The notes under the pieces were generated by a model. The model did no database searches. It was not told the origin of the DNA and was given only the letters and a program-made list of their open reading frames with translations. Made by a program: the position numbers and the translations under genes. Of a stretch of DNA of 64,000 nt, positions 43,361 through 54,340 are shown in pieces. Source of the DNA: Hyphomicrobiaceae bacterium (GTDB lineage: Bacteria > Pseudomonadota > Alphaproteobacteria > Rhizobiales > Hyphomicrobiaceae); assembly GCA_002919265.1 (NCBI GenBank), contig PKEY01000067.1, forward strand, positions 1 through 64,000, written 5' to 3'. How positions within the stretch are numbered: position 1 is the stretch's first letter; every line of letters begins with the position of its first letter.

Positions 43361-44329
43361 TTAGTTCACCCAGCCCTTTTCCTTGTAGTACTTGAGCGCA
43401 CCCGGGTGCAGCGGCACCGAGAGGCCATCCTTCACCATCTTGGCCGAGTCGAGATTGGCCAGAGCGGGATGCAAGCGTTTGAACTCGTCGAAGTTCTCGA
43501 ACACTGCCTTGACGAGCTGATAGACGACATCCTCCGGCGTCTTCTCCGAGGTCACGAGCGTAGCGAGCACGCCGTAGGTCTCGATGGGATCCGGGTTACC
43601 CTGATAAAGCCCGCCAGGGATGGTGACCTTTGCGTAGTAAGGCTTCTCGGAAACGAGCTTGTCGACTGCCGGGCCGGTGATGGGAACCAGCTTGGCGCCG
43701 CAGGTTGTGATGGGGTCCTGTATGTTGGCCGACGGGTGACCGACCGCATAGAAGAATCCGTCGATCTTGTTGTCGCACAATGCCGGGCCATGCTCGTCAG
43801 CTTTCAGCTCGGAAGCGAGCGAGAAATCGCTGATCTTCCAACCCAGGGCGTCAAGCAGCTCCTCCATGGAGGCACGCGTACCGGAGCCCGGATTGCCGAT
43901 ATTGAAGCGCTTGCCCTTGAAGTCCTCAAAGGTTTTCACGTTAGCGTCGGGACGCGCCAACACCGTGAACGGCTCCGGATGCACTGAGAAGACGGCCCGC
44001 AGCTCCTTGAAGGCACCATCCTTCTGGAACGCGCCCAAGCCCTGTGCCGCGTTGTACTGAACGTCCGACTGCACCATGCCGAAGTCCAGGTCGCCCGTGC
44101 GGATGGCGTTCACGTTGTAGGCCGAACCGCCGGTGCTCTCCACCGAGCAGCGGATGCCATGATCCTTGCGATCCTTATTCAGCAGCCGGCAAATGGCGCC
44201 GCCCGCAGAATAGTACACGCCGGTCACGCCACCGGTGCCGATCGTGATGAACTTCTGCTGAGCCATAGCAGGAGCGGTCAGAAAACCGATCGCAGCTATC
44301 GCTGTAGCGAATATACTGGCTCGTCTCAT
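43361..44329 (-). CDS. TAXI-family TRAP transporter substrate-binding protein
   Basis: A 322-residue periplasmic protein with signal peptide ([23 protein letters not shown], in parts; cleavage AMA-QQ) and the TAXI hallmarks [21 protein letters not shown] and [18 protein letters not shown] [18 protein letters not shown] proteins bind glutamate, 2-oxoglutarate and similar ligands. ATG 44329 lies 7 bases after AGGGGAG; ATG 44335 is too close. It is encoded between the aminotransferase and the fused permease. Confidence 0.93.
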   Translation of the reverse strand: MRRASIFATAIAAIGFLTAPAMAQQKFITIGTGGVTGVYYSAGGAICRLLNKDRKDHGIRCSVESTGGSAYNVNAIRTGDLDFGMVQSDVQYNAAQGLGAFQKDGAFKELRAVFSVHPEPFTVLARPDANVKTFEDFKGKRFNIGNPGSGTRASMEELLDALGWKISDFSLASELKADEHGPALCDNKIDGFFYAVGHPSANIQDPITTCGAKLVPITGPAVDKLVSEKPYYAKVTIPGGLYQGNPDPIETYGVLATLVTSEKTPEDVVYQLVKAVFENFDEFKRLHPALANLDSAKMVKDGLSVPLHPGALKYYKEKGWVN

Positions 44330-44361
44330 GCGCATGCTCCCCTGTTGAAGCGGGTTGAAGC

Positions 44362-45711
44362 TCAAGTCGATGGTAGCGACTGGAGTGCTGCGTCGACTGC
44401 ATCACCGAAACGTTCGACGATGCGGTCGATATCCTCGCTCGTCACGATAAAAGGTGGCGCGAGCATGTTGTGATCGCCCAGTTTCCCGTCGATCGTGCCT
44501 GGCATCGCATAACACGCCAGCCCGCGGGCCATTGCTTCGCTCTTAACCCGCGCGTTGAGGGAAAGAGCCGGATCGAACGGCATTTTTGTGGAGCGATCCT
44601 TCACATACTCAATGGCCCAGAACAGGCCGCGCCCGCGGATGTCGCCAACGTGATGATGATTGGCGAACCGCTCTCTCAAGCGACGCTCCAGCCGCTCGCC
44701 CTGCTGGCGCACATTTTCAAGGAGGTTCTCTTTGATGATCGTTTCCTGAACTGCGAGCGCCGCGGCGCAGGCCACGGGATGGGCCATGTAAGTGTGCCCA
44801 TGCTGGAAGTAGCCGCTGCCGTCGCGGAACGCGGCATAAATCTCCGACGAAAGCAGCACAGCACCAATCGGCTGGTAGCCACCACCCAGTCCCTTGGCAA
44901 TGATCAGGAGATCCGGCGAAACCCCTTCTTGCTCGCAGGCATGGAGCGTGCCGGTGCGGCCCATGCCGCACATCACTTCGTCCAGGATCAAAAGGATGCC
45001 GTAGCGATTGCAGATGTCCCGTACACGCCGCAGGTATCCAGGCGGAGGCGTGGTACAGCCCTGCGTTGCCCCCCCAACCGTTTCGGCCACGAAGGCGATA
45101 ACAGTCTCGGGACCGAGCTCGCAGATTTTCTCTTCCAGCTCGTTCGCAAGCCGCTGTCCGTATTCCTCCAGTGTCTCGTTATCCCGTTTCTCCCGATAGG
45201 CGTAAGGTGGCGACACATGGTGGCTCTCGAAAAGCAACGGCGCGTACTGCTGCCGCCGCCACATGTTCCCGCCAACAGCGAGAGCGCCCAGCGTATTGCC
45301 GTGGTAGCTTTGCCGGCGCGCGATGAAATTCCGGCGCTGCGGCTCCCGGCGCTCGACGAAGTACTGCCGCGCCATCTTCAGTGCCGCCTCAACCGCCTCT
45401 GAGCCACCGGACACAAAGTAGGCGTGCGATAAACCTTTGGGTGCATGCTCGATCAGAATATTGGCCAGTCGCTCCGCTGCTTCGGTTGTGAAGAAGGACG
45501 AGTGAGCGTAGGCAATCTTGTCGAGCTGGGCCTTGATGGCTTGGTTGACGGCCGGATGGCCATGACCCAGGCATGAAACGGCCGCGCCACCTGAAGCGTC
45601 GATGTAGGCCTTGCCGTCGCTATCGAAAATTTCGATCCCTTTGCCACCGACCGCGACGGGGAGAGTTCCGTGAATGCGCCGGTGCAGGATTCGACTTGTA
45701 TATTCGCTCAT
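44362..45711 (-). CDS. class III PLP-dependent aminotransferase
   Basis: A 449-residue omega-aminotransferase type enzyme: [35 protein letters not shown] (phosphate site), [14 protein letters not shown] with the PLP Asp, [17 protein letters not shown] with the Schiff-base Lys, and [18 protein letters not shown]. The substrate is likely a primary amine or amino acid imported by the TRAP system. The ATG overlaps the stop of the RpiR gene (ATGA), and the TAXI gene follows after 32 bases. Confidence 0.92.
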   Translation of the reverse strand: MSEYTSRILHRRIHGTLPVAVGGKGIEIFDSDGKAYIDASGGAAVSCLGHGHPAVNQAIKAQLDKIAYAHSSFFTTEAAERLANILIEHAPKGLSHAYFVSGGSEAVEAALKMARQYFVERREPQRRNFIARRQSYHGNTLGALAVGGNMWRRQQYAPLLFESHHVSPPYAYREKRDNETLEEYGQRLANELEEKICELGPETVIAFVAETVGGATQGCTTPPPGYLRRVRDICNRYGILLILDEVMCGMGRTGTLHACEQEGVSPDLLIIAKGLGGGYQPIGAVLLSSEIYAAFRDGSGYFQHGHTYMAHPVACAAALAVQETIIKENLLENVRQQGERLERRLRERFANHHHVGDIRGRGLFWAIEYVKDRSTKMPFDPALSLNARVKSEAMARGLACYAMPGTIDGKLGDHNMLAPPFIVTSEDIDRIVERFGDAVDAALQSLPST

Positions 45712-46601
45712 GTGTCGCGTCGCCTTGAATTTCCCTGATTCGTGTAACTGCCAAACCGAGACAGCAGCTTCTCCGCCTTCGTTATTGCTGCAACGGCACG
45801 ATCACCTCGTCGTGCGGCGACGAGTGCGGCTAAGCACTCCATGACGATGAATGCGGGACTCATCGTTTGGAGGAATGATGGTGTATCTGTCGGAACAATG
45901 ATCGCCACCGTGGCGGCCCTGGCGATTGGCGCCGTACGGCTGTCCGTGATGGCAATGACCTGTCCTCCGCGCTCGGCGGCGTAAGCAACGGCCTCTGCGG
46001 TTTGGCGCGTATAAGGCGAAATGCTCAAGCCCACCAGAGCGTCACGCGGAGACAAATCGCGCAGGGCATCGAGGCCGATCGAACCCGCCTGATCGAGCAA
46101 GTGGGTTTTCTCACCGATCAGCGAGAGTAGGTAAGCGCCCAAATAGACGGGGGCGAAACCCGAGCGGGCGCCCACGCAGAAAACACGCTCACTATGCTCG
46201 ATGATGTCCGCCGCGCGCGCTAGGGCCGACAACGTCTCCGGCTCGCAAAGTGTCCGCAAATGGCCGGAGAGGACGGCCAGCATGTCGACTATGAGGGCGC
46301 TGTCGCCGTCGAGGTCGCGCCGCGCCCGCAACCCCTCCGCGCGTTCGTGAAACGGCATCTCGCGGGAGCGAGCCGCGCGCGTAAACAATTCCCGAAGGTC
46401 ACCAAATCCGCTGTAGCCGAGCCGCTGGGCGAGCCGCGTCATGGTGGCAGGCGTCACCTCCGCGCGGCGGGCTGCCTCCCGCATGGACAGAAACGCGACA
46501 TCGTCCCGGTGATCGAGCAGCCATCGCGCGGCGACCTGCAGTTGCGGCGGAAGCCGATCGAATGCTGACAGAAGCTCTTCCTCAACAGCACGAACATTCA
46601 T
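45708..46601 (-). CDS. MurR/RpiR-family regulator (HTH_6 plus SIS domain)
   Basis: A 297-residue regulator. The N-terminal helix-turn-helix (LSMREAARRAEVTPATMTRLAQRLGYSGF, in parts) is followed by a SIS sugar-phosphate-binding domain (residues about 125-260, FCVGARSGFAPVYLGAYLLSL and GLSISPYTRQTAEAVAYAAERG). It is the first gene of the aminotransferase-TRAP operon and divergent from the TIM barrel/HAD/GlpD operon, so it may control both from the shared intergenic region. Confidence 0.92.
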   Translation of the reverse strand: MNVRAVEEELLSAFDRLPPQLQVAARWLLDHRDDVAFLSMREAARRAEVTPATMTRLAQRLGYSGFGDLRELFTRAARSREMPFHERAEGLRARRDLDGDSALIVDMLAVLSGHLRTLCEPETLSALARAADIIEHSERVFCVGARSGFAPVYLGAYLLSLIGEKTHLLDQAGSIGLDALRDLSPRDALVGLSISPYTRQTAEAVAYAAERGGQVIAITDSRTAPIARAATVAIIVPTDTPSFLQTMSPAFIVMECLAALVAARRGDRAVAAITKAEKLLSRFGSYTNQGNSRRRDT

Positions 46602-46759
46602 GGGAAGAATAGATCACGGGGCGCGGCTCCCTGCAACACTCGTTTCAGTTGAGAGGAGAAAGAGTCAAAGTGTTTCATGGACCGGCGCGGAGCAGGGAGC
46701 GACGATTAGGCTCCCTTCGCGCATTGTTCTGCGGTATCTCTAGTTGCCCCCGCTCGAAG

Positions 46760-47461
46760 ATGCAGGCGTCCATGGACTTCATTTTCATGCTGACGCACCA
46801 GGATCGGACCGTCGAGGATCCGCTCAGAATTCTCGACGAAGTCGCTTCGCTTGGTCTGCGCCATATCGGCTTCAAGGACGTGGGCGCGTCGCCCCGGCTC
46901 CTCGCCCAACTCACCGAGCGCATTCGGGAAGCCGGGGCGATCTCTTACATGGAGGTTGTATCAACCGATCCGACGGGAAGCCTGCACTCCGCTGAAATTG
47001 CCCGTGATCTCGGCGTGGATCGCCTGCTCGGTGGCACGCAGGTGGATGAGGTTCTCTCCGTTCTTTGGGGGAGCCAGACGAGCTATTTCCCGTTTGCCGG
47101 AAGACCAGTTGGCCACCCCACCCGCCTTGAGGGCGACCAAACGGAGATCGAAAGTCAGTGTCAGACCCTTATCGACAAAGGCTGCGCAGGGGCTGATCTG
47201 CTGGCGTTTCGATCCATCCAATCCAACCCGCTCGAACTCATCGCGGCGGCGCGCCGCGGACTCGGCAGTCGCGGCTATCTCATCGTCGCGGGCTCGATTA
47301 ACACGCCGGAGCAGATCCGTACGCTCCGTAAACTGGGAGTCGATGCGTTCACCATCGGCTCCGCTGTCTTCGATTACGTGTTCGCTCCCGGCGCTCGCTC
47401 TGTACGCGATCAGCTTGAAGGTATTCTGCGGGAATGCACCGCTTTGATCGACAGCTCTTGA
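46760..47461 (+). CDS. TIM-barrel protein with phosphate-binding motif, function unknown
   Basis: A 233-residue beta/alpha barrel. Strand motifs DFIFMLTHQDRTVEDP, IGFKDVG, YMEVVSTDP, and the C-terminal pair VAGSINTPEQI and FTIGSAVFD match the phosphate-binding half of HisA/TrpF/NanE-like barrels. I cannot name the reaction; an epimerase, isomerase or aldolase acting on a sugar phosphate is possible. The start is uncertain: ATG 46760 or ATG 46772, without a strong ribosome site; upstream in-frame residues look non-coding. A HAD phosphatase and a GlpD-like gene follow. Confidence 0.7.
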   Translation: MQASMDFIFMLTHQDRTVEDPLRILDEVASLGLRHIGFKDVGASPRLLAQLTERIREAGAISYMEVVSTDPTGSLHSAEIARDLGVDRLLGGTQVDEVLSVLWGSQTSYFPFAGRPVGHPTRLEGDQTEIESQCQTLIDKGCAGADLLAFRSIQSNPLELIAAARRGLGSRGYLIVAGSINTPEQIRTLRKLGVDAFTIGSAVFDYVFAPGARSVRDQLEGILRECTALIDSS

Positions 47462-47601
47462 CGAGCTATCGGTGAACCGCCTTCAAAGGCCGCCGAGGAA
47501 AATGACCAATCGGCCCGGCGCTGGCTTGATCCCGAACTGTCGGAAGACCTACGCAGCAGCCTGCAAGCCGAGCCGGACGATATTGAGGAGCCCTCTCCCA
47601 G

Positions 47602-48396
47602 ATGCGCCCCGTGGCCGAGTTTCCAGAAGAAGCGCGACGTCAAATTCGCGCCGTCCTGACAGACATTGACGACACGTTGACCGAGGGTGGTCGCCTACCT
47701 CCGACGTCGTACAGCGCCATGGCGCGTCTCAAGGAAGCGGGCTTGGCCGTTGTACCGGTCACAGGTCGGCCGGCTGGCTGGTGCGATCTCATCGCCCGTC
47801 AATGGCCGGTGGACGGCGTGGTCGGAGAGAACGGTGCCTTCTACTTTCGTTACGATGACGCGCGACGCATCATGATAAGACGCTATGCGAAGACGCCCGA
47901 AGAGCGCGAGCGGGACCGGCGCGCCCTTGAAGCCATTCGCGAAGCCGTTCTTGCGGAAGTGCCTGGCGCCGCTGTCGCGGCTGACCAACATTACAGGGAA
48001 GCCGATCTCGCCATAGACTTTTGCGAGGACGTGCCGCCGCTGCCGAAAGACGCCGTTGCGCGCATCGTCTCGATCTTCGAACGCTTCGGCGCAACAGCTA
48101 AGGTCTCGTCCATTCACGTCAATGGCTGGTTCGGAACCTACGACAAGCTCACGACGAGCCTGCGGTTTCTGAAAGAGGAACTCGACATCGATGCGCGGGC
48201 CTGCCCCGAAACGGTTGTTTTCGTGGGCGATAGCCCCAACGATTCTCCCATGTTTGGATTCTTTCCCAATTCGGTCGGCGTGGCCAACGTCATGAATTTC
48301 AAGGACGCTTTGCCCGCAGCGCCTGCGTGGGTAACGTCCGCACCCTCTGCTGCCGGCTTCGCCGAACTCGCGGATCTGTTGTTGGAGGTGCGCTGA
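47602..48396 (+). CDS. HAD-IIB family phosphatase
   Basis: A 264-residue HAD hydrolase. Motif I is DIDDTLTEGG, motif II is VPVTGRPAG, and motifs III/IV are in TSLRFLKEEL and VFVGDSPNDSPMF. The cap is of the IIB type found in sugar phosphatases such as mannosyl-3-phosphoglycerate or sucrose phosphate phosphatase. Substrate unknown. ATG 47602 follows AGGAG at 11 bases. The stop shares a base with the ATG of the GlpD-like gene, so the two are coupled. Confidence 0.88.
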   Translation: MRPVAEFPEEARRQIRAVLTDIDDTLTEGGRLPPTSYSAMARLKEAGLAVVPVTGRPAGWCDLIARQWPVDGVVGENGAFYFRYDDARRIMIRRYAKTPEERERDRRALEAIREAVLAEVPGAAVAADQHYREADLAIDFCEDVPPLPKDAVARIVSIFERFGATAKVSSIHVNGWFGTYDKLTTSLRFLKEELDIDARACPETVVFVGDSPNDSPMFGFFPNSVGVANVMNFKDALPAAPAWVTSAPSAAGFAELADLLLEVR

Positions 48397-49949
48397 TGCT
48401 GCGAGAGGCTGGCCCTTCAAGAGAGCCATTCGATCTCGCCATTATCGGCGGTGGCGTGAACGGTTGCGGGATTGCGCGGGATGCCGTCGGCCGCGGACTT
48501 CGCGTCGCATTGTTCGAGAAAAACGACCTGGCGAGTGGCACGTCCAGCGCCTCGACCAAGCTGATTCACGGCGGCTTACGCTATCTCGAATACTACGAAT
48601 TCCGGTTGGTACGCGAGGCGCTGATCGAGCGCGAGGTGCTCTGGGCCTTGGCGCCGCACATCATCAAGCCGATGCGTTTCATCCTGCCGCATCATCCGGC
48701 TATGCGGCCCGCCTGGATCCTGCGCCTTGGGCTTTTCCTCTATGACCATCTCGGTGGGCGGAAGGCGCTTCCTCCAACCCGTTCTCTCGCGCTTGCTGAT
48801 GATCCCGCCGGCGCTCCTCTGAAGCCGGAGCTGCGAGGCCGCGCGTTCGAGTACTCCGACTGCTGGGTGGACGACGCGAGGCTGGTTGTTTTGAATGCGC
48901 GCGATGCGGCAGATCGTGGAGCGGTTATCCGTACACGGCACAAAGTCGAGCGGACCGAACGTCGAGCGGATCTCTGGGTTCTCCACGTAACGGACCTTCG
49001 CGATGGCACATCCGAGACGATTGAGGCGCGTGCGCTCGTCAACGCAAGCGGCCCGTGGGTTGATTTCGTCGATAAGACATTACGACCTGAAAAAAGCCGT
49101 CCTCGCACGCGACTTGTCCGTGGAGCCCACATCGTCGTTCCTCGGCTGTTCGAGCATGACCGCGCCTACATTCTCCAAAATGCAGATAAACGCATCGTTT
49201 TTGCCATTCCATACGAAGGTCGGTTCACGCTGATCGGCACCACCGATTTCGACCATCGGGAGTCGCTGGACGAAGTCAAAGCTTCGCCGGAAGAAATTTC
49301 ATATCTCTGCGAAGCTATTTCCGGCTATTTCAGCAAGGCGATATGGCCGAGCGACGTGGTTTGGAGTTTCGCCGGCGTGCGCTCACTGCTGGATGATGGT
49401 GTTGATGCAGCGCAAGCTACAACACGCGATTACAAGCTGGAGATTGATGCGGACGGCGGCGCCCCCCTCCTTTCCGTCCTCGGCGGAAAGATCACAACTT
49501 ATCGCCGCCTCGCGGAAGAAGCCCTCAATCTCCTCGCACCTCATTTCCCGGGCGTGAATAAGCAAGGATGGACGCATACAGCTCCCCTGCCGGGCGGTGA
49601 CTTTCCGATGCAGGGCTTTTCTCAGCTGGTTGAAAAACTGGTGGCTCAGTATCCCGGTTTCGAGAAGCTTTACCTCGAACGGATAGCCCGCGCCTACGGC
49701 ACCCGTGCCTCCCGAATACTCGGAAGCGCGCGTACGCCTGACGATCTCGGCGAGCAATTCGGCGGCGGTCTGAGCGAGGCCGAGGTGCGGTACCTGATGC
49801 AAGAGGAATGGGCCGAAACAGCCGCTGATGTCGTCTGGCGGCGTTCCAAGCTGGGGCTCGCCATGACGCCCGAACAGATCATGCGCCTCGACGAATGGAT
49901 GGCCCAGCAAAAATCAGAGGCCGCCTCAGCCGGAACCGGAGCTGCCTGA
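48396..49949 (+). CDS. glycerol-3-phosphate dehydrogenase-like FAD protein (GlpD family)
   Basis: A 517-residue flavoprotein with FAD motif [17 protein letters not shown], the GlpD signature [25 protein letters not shown] and the C-terminal DAO_C region ([23 protein letters not shown], in parts), which is a strong GlpD marker. It would oxidise glycerol-3-phosphate or a related polyol phosphate and reduce quinone. The neighbouring HAD and TIM genes, and absence of glpK/glpF, leave open another polyol phosphate (as for erythritol enzymes). ATG 48396 follows GGAGG. Its 3' end overlaps the acnA end by 24 bases. Confidence 0.9.
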   Translation: MLREAGPSREPFDLAIIGGGVNGCGIARDAVGRGLRVALFEKNDLASGTSSASTKLIHGGLRYLEYYEFRLVREALIEREVLWALAPHIIKPMRFILPHHPAMRPAWILRLGLFLYDHLGGRKALPPTRSLALADDPAGAPLKPELRGRAFEYSDCWVDDARLVVLNARDAADRGAVIRTRHKVERTERRADLWVLHVTDLRDGTSETIEARALVNASGPWVDFVDKTLRPEKSRPRTRLVRGAHIVVPRLFEHDRAYILQNADKRIVFAIPYEGRFTLIGTTDFDHRESLDEVKASPEEISYLCEAISGYFSKAIWPSDVVWSFAGVRSLLDDGVDAAQATTRDYKLEIDADGGAPLLSVLGGKITTYRRLAEEALNLLAPHFPGVNKQGWTHTAPLPGGDFPMQGFSQLVEKLVAQYPGFEKLYLERIARAYGTRASRILGSARTPDDLGEQFGGGLSEAEVRYLMQEEWAETAADVVWRRSKLGLAMTPEQIMRLDEWMAQQKSEAASAGTGAA

Positions 49950-52895
49950 ACCGGTACCGGGTACCGCACGCTCGGTTAGGTGAGACGGCGCATCGCTGGC
50001 CGGGAACGACTCGATGGAACCCTCCTCCACCGGATCTCCCGTGCTCGCCGGCGCCACAACTTCCGGAATTGGCACTGGCCCCTTCTTGGCAGTCGGCGCC
50101 GTGTCGGCACTTCCAAGGAGTTGCCGCAGCACGTACTGGAGTATTCCGCCGTGCCGGTAATAGAGCACCTCCTGAGGCGTATCGATCCGCGCAATGACTT
50201 CGAATGATGTTTCCGTGCCGTCATCCCTCCGGGCGCGGACCAAAAGATTGCGCGATTTCGCGAACCCGCTCGCGATTCCCTCTGAGATTCCCTCAATGGA
50301 GAACGTTTCTTTACCCGAAAGTCCGAGGCTCTCGACGGACTGGCCGGGCAGGAACTGAAGCGGAAGAATGCCCATTCCGACGAGATTGGAACGGTGAATC
50401 CGCTCGAAACTCTCGGCAATAACCGCCCTCACCCCCTGCAAATATGGCCCCTTGGCCGCCCAATCGCGGCTTGAGCCTGAGCCGTATTCTTTACCCGCCA
50501 GAATGATGAGCGGGATTCCTTCGGTGATGTATCGCTGCGAGGCTTCGTAGATGGTCATCACTTCGCCGGTCGGCAGATAGGTCGTGAAACCACCCTCCGT
50601 TCCCGGAGCCAGGCGATTGCGAATACGGACGTTCGCGAAAGTGCCGCGAACCATCACCTCGTGATTACCGCGACGGGCGCCATAGGAATTGAAATCTTTC
50701 GGCGCGACACCCTGAGCGATGAGATATTTCCCAGCAGGCGAGTCCGCGCGGATTGCTCCAGCAGGCGAAATATGATCCGTCGTCACACTATCGCCCAGCA
50801 AGGCGAGCACGCGCGCCTCATGAATATCCGGCACGCTCGACGGCGCCTCGCGGGACATGTTCGTAAAGAACGGCGGATGTTGGATATACGTCGAATTCGG
50901 ATCCCACGCGTAAAGATCGCCCGACGGCGCTTCAAGGGAACGCCAATGTTCATCGCCGTCGAAGATCCGCGCGTAATTCTGGCGGTACATCTCCGACGTG
51001 ATGGCATTCTTTATGGTTTCCCGAATTTCTGCTTGGCTCGGCCACAAATCGCGCAGGAAAACAGGTTGCCCATTGGGATCGTACCCAAGCGGCTCCGTTT
51101 CCATATCAATGTCGATGCGGCCAGCAATCGCAAACGCCACCACCAACGGCGGCGACATTAGATAGTTGGCGCGGACCTCCGAGTGAATGCGCCCCTCGAA
51201 GTTCCGGTTGCCGGAGAGCACCGATGCGACGACCAGGCCTTTCTGAGCGATGGCTTCTGAAACCTCTGGCAGCAACGGCCCTGAGTTTCCAATGCAGGTC
51301 GTGCAGCCATAACCGACAAGATTGAAACCAAGAGCTTCAAGATATCGCGTAAGCCCAGCCTTATCATAGTATTCCGTGACGACGCGCGACCCCGGCGCCA
51401 GCGATGTCTTCACCCACGGCTGACGCCGCAGGCCACGCTCCACCGCCTTCTTCGCAAGCAGACCAGCCGCGATCATCACGGAGGGGTTGGAGGTGTTGGT
51501 GCAGCTGGTTATGGCCGCGATAACTACCGATCCGTGGCGGAGTTCTCTCGCGATGTCTCCATCTGGCTGAGGAAGAACCTGGCCTACATCCTTGGCAGGT
51601 GTTTCTCCCCACACGCCGATTTTACTGCCATCAGAAGATTTTGCCGATGCTCCCTTCTGGGTCGGCTGCGGAGCCGGCGGCAGCAAGGACGGCAATGCAG
51701 CCTCGAACGCCTCCTTCGCCTTGCGCAGTGGAATGCGATCCTGCGGACGCCCAGGCCCCGCAATACTCGGCTCCACGGTCGAGAGGTCGAGCTCCAATGT
51801 GTCCGTAAACACTGGCTCGGGCGCGTTGGCATCGTGGAAGAGGCCTTGCGCCTTCATGTAGGCCTCGACCAGCGCGACCTGCTCTTCCGAACGCCCAGTG
51901 AACCGCAAATAGTCCAAGGTCAGCGCATCGACCGGGAAGATGGAGCACGTCGATCCGTACTCCGGCGACATGTTGCCGATCGTCGCGCGATCGGTCACCG
52001 GCACCTTGCTCACACCCGGACCAAAAAACTCGACGAACTTGCCGACGACGCCCTTTTTCCGGAGCATCTGAGTGACTGTCAGAACAAGGTCCGTCGCCGT
52101 CGCGCCTTCGCGGAGTTCGCCGTAGAGGCGGAATCCGATTACGTCGGGGATCAGCATGGAAATCGGTTGGCCAAGCATGGCCGCTTCGGCCTCAATGCCG
52201 CCGACACCCCAACCAAGCACGCCGAGCCCGTTGACCATCGGCGTATGGGAGTCCGTGCCTACAAGTGTATCCGGGTAGGCGAGAGGCTTCTCGACGCCCT
52301 TCGGCACATCTTCCTCGCGAGCGCCGAACACCACCCGGGCCAGGTATTCCATGTTGACCTGATGGCAGATGCCGCCATTTGGTGGGCTGACGCGGAAGTT
52401 TTTGAACGCCTGCTGGCCCCACTTGAGAAACGCGTAGCGCTCGCCGTTACGCGCGTAGTCAAGCTCGGTATTGATGCGCATGGCATCCGGCCGGCCGAAC
52501 ACGTCTGCCTGCACGGAATGGTCGATCACAAGCTCAAGCGGCTGCTGCGGATTGATCTTGGCAGGGTCACCGCCCAGACGAGCCATCGCATCCCGCATGG
52601 CGGCGAGATCGACAATCGCCGGAACGCCCGTGAAATCCTGCATCAGCACGCGTGCCGGTGTAAACGCGATCTCCCGTTGCCCGCTCGCTTGCGGCTTCCA
52701 ACTGGCCAGTGCCTCGATGTCCGCGCGGGAAACGGTTGTGCCGTTCTCATTCCTGAGAAGGTTTTCGATGAGGATGCGCAGTGAGTAGGGAAGCCTGCTG
52801 ACGTCGAAGCCGTGTTCGCGCAGCTTGGCCAAGCTGTAGTAAGTGTACGTCTTGTCGCCTACGCGAAGTTCGGTCCGCGTGCCGAAGCTATCCAT
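49926..52895 (-). CDS. acnA: aconitate hydratase A with a C-terminal tail
   Basis: A 989-residue TCA-cycle aconitase that interconverts citrate and isocitrate. [4Fe-4S] cysteines are in [10 protein letters not shown] and [11 protein letters not shown]; the swivel domain holds [13 protein letters not shown] and [13 protein letters not shown] linker rich in Pro, Lys and Ser lies near residues 405-445. The regular AcnA chain ends at [10 protein letters not shown]; 62 more residues follow, with [20 protein letters not shown] and a Gly/Ser end. ATG 52895 has GGGAG upstream; the longer in-frame start is less likely. The 3' end overlaps the converging GlpD-like gene. Confidence 0.95.
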   Translation of the reverse strand: MDSFGTRTELRVGDKTYTYYSLAKLREHGFDVSRLPYSLRILIENLLRNENGTTVSRADIEALASWKPQASGQREIAFTPARVLMQDFTGVPAIVDLAAMRDAMARLGGDPAKINPQQPLELVIDHSVQADVFGRPDAMRINTELDYARNGERYAFLKWGQQAFKNFRVSPPNGGICHQVNMEYLARVVFGAREEDVPKGVEKPLAYPDTLVGTDSHTPMVNGLGVLGWGVGGIEAEAAMLGQPISMLIPDVIGFRLYGELREGATATDLVLTVTQMLRKKGVVGKFVEFFGPGVSKVPVTDRATIGNMSPEYGSTCSIFPVDALTLDYLRFTGRSEEQVALVEAYMKAQGLFHDANAPEPVFTDTLELDLSTVEPSIAGPGRPQDRIPLRKAKEAFEAALPSLLPPAPQPTQKGASAKSSDGSKIGVWGETPAKDVGQVLPQPDGDIARELRHGSVVIAAITSCTNTSNPSVMIAAGLLAKKAVERGLRRQPWVKTSLAPGSRVVTEYYDKAGLTRYLEALGFNLVGYGCTTCIGNSGPLLPEVSEAIAQKGLVVASVLSGNRNFEGRIHSEVRANYLMSPPLVVAFAIAGRIDIDMETEPLGYDPNGQPVFLRDLWPSQAEIRETIKNAITSEMYRQNYARIFDGDEHWRSLEAPSGDLYAWDPNSTYIQHPPFFTNMSREAPSSVPDIHEARVLALLGDSVTTDHISPAGAIRADSPAGKYLIAQGVAPKDFNSYGARRGNHEVMVRGTFANVRIRNRLAPGTEGGFTTYLPTGEVMTIYEASQRYITEGIPLIILAGKEYGSGSSRDWAAKGPYLQGVRAVIAESFERIHRSNLVGMGILPLQFLPGQSVESLGLSGKETFSIEGISEGIASGFAKSRNLLVRARRDDGTETSFEVIARIDTPQEVLYYRHGGILQYVLRQLLGSADTAPTAKKGPVPIPEVVAPASTGDPVEEGSIESFPASDAPSHLTERAVPGTGSGSSGSG

Positions 52896-53125
52896 GGGTT
52901 TACTCCCAAACGGCGGCGCTGACGGAGCAGCTCGAATTGTTCCGCCAGCTGCGGAAACGATCGCCCCATCCATTGATGGATGCGGCTGAAGAGGACGCAG
53001 GAGGTAAGCCTCTGCATCCTCGAATAAAAGGCATGTCCATGGGTCGGGCGTCCTTGAGCCACCTCAAGATTGGCCTGCAGGATGAACATGCCGTGTGCCG
53101 AAGGAGTTCCAATCGGACGCCCGCA

Positions 53126-53166
53126 AGGGCTCGCTGCCAGCTACGCAGTGGCGAGCAGCAAGCCCT
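53126..53166 (-). terminator. stem-loop after the DMT transporter gene
   Basis: On the minus strand AGGGCTTGCTGC (53166-53155) pairs with GCAGCGAGCCCT (53137-53126) over 12 bases with one G-U pair; the loop is 17 bases. It starts inside the transporter stop codon. There is no U-run, so termination would need Rho or the element acts in RNA stability. Confidence 0.4.
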
Positions 53167-54154
53167 AGACTTTCAATCGCAGAGGCGTGAGGCTCAAAGG
53201 ATCGGAAACATCGCGGATCCGCACACCCCGCTCACGGGCAAGCTGGGCTTCGCGGCGGGTGATATAGGCGGCCGAGCTGAAGATGATGAGGGCTCCAACC
53301 CAGGTCCAGATATCCGTGGTTTCACCGAGGAAAAAATAGCCGGCCAGCACTGCGAACGGCAGGCGGGAGAATTCGAAGGTAAAAACCATCGACGCATCCA
53401 TGGATGCGAACCCGCGCAGGAGCGCCACGTGACCTAGAACGGCACACAGTCCCAGCCCCAGAAGATATGGCCACACCGCAAGCGGCGGCCATTCCCACAC
53501 GAAAAGGGCGGGGATGAGGGAAGCCGGCGCGGCCCACAGATTGGTAATGAAGACGATCTTGTCGGGGTCGTCCTGCGCCGTCATCTGCTTGAGCAGCGGA
53601 CCGATGATTCCGGTCGTTACGGCCGAGAAGAGAGCCACGCACTGCCCCCACCCAAATCCCAAGCCGCCCGGCCTCAGGATGATGAGCGCGCCGATGAAAC
53701 CAACGACAAGCGCTGTCCACCGCCGGGCCCGTACCACCTCGCCCAGCCAGAACACGGCGAAAACCGTGGCGAACAAGGGCGCGAGGAAGCCAATGGCGGT
53801 CAATTCGGCGAGAGGAATCATCGACAAAGCCGAGAACCACGCCATCATCGAAATGACGGAGAGCCCGACGCGGACGCCATAAAGCCGAAACTGCTCAGAG
53901 TAAGCGAGAGAAGGCCCTCGCCAATAGAGCAACGGCGTCATCAGGATCAGGCAGAAGAAATTCCTGAAGAAGATCACTTGCAGCGGATCGACCCCGGCCT
54001 GCATGGCGTACTTTCCGAAGGTGCCGAGGCCGGCGAACGTCGCCATCGCCAGGACAACCCAGATTGCGCCGACTAGAGGATCATTGCGCTTTCCTGCCTT
54101 GCCGCTCGCACGCAACCGCGCGGCGAGACCACCGTTGCCCCCGCCGTTTGACAC
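53165..54154 (-). CDS. EamA/DMT superfamily transporter
   Basis: A 329-residue inner-membrane exporter-type protein with about ten hydrophobic helices in two EamA repeats (AMATFAGLGTFGKYAMQAG, AWFSALSMIPLAELTAIGFL; then GPLLKQMTAQ and FAVLAGYFFLGETTDIWTWVGALII in parts). Substrate unknown; such proteins move metabolites or amino acids. GTG 54154 follows AAGGGA. The C-terminus is a basic soluble tail. It is divergent from the M20 peptidase gene. Confidence 0.9.
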   Translation of the reverse strand: MSNGGGNGGLAARLRASGKAGKRNDPLVGAIWVVLAMATFAGLGTFGKYAMQAGVDPLQVIFFRNFFCLILMTPLLYWRGPSLAYSEQFRLYGVRVGLSVISMMAWFSALSMIPLAELTAIGFLAPLFATVFAVFWLGEVVRARRWTALVVGFIGALIILRPGGLGFGWGQCVALFSAVTTGIIGPLLKQMTAQDDPDKIVFITNLWAAPASLIPALFVWEWPPLAVWPYLLGLGLCAVLGHVALLRGFASMDASMVFTFEFSRLPFAVLAGYFFLGETTDIWTWVGALIIFSSAAYITRREAQLARERGVRIRDVSDPLSLTPLRLKV

Positions 54155-54340
54155 GCGTTTCCCTTCTTTCGCCTGTTCGAAAATGCTTTTCGCCAGAAGA
54201 TGCGCTTAGCCGTCAAACCGTGACAAGCCTCTTCGCGCCGTGAGCATGACTGGCATGCTTCAACAGCGAACCGCTGGACGCGGCAGCCGGTGTAGGCCAC
54301 TGTCCAGCACAAAGCGAACAACTGCATGAGGGAGACAGGA

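Noticed and set aside
47471..47663. Possible small gene between the TIM barrel and HAD genes, with an acidic frame reading WLDPELSEDLRSSLQAEPDD
   Set aside because: The frame looks protein-like in composition but has no ATG/GTG start with a ribosome site and overlaps the HAD gene; it could be a decayed remnant.
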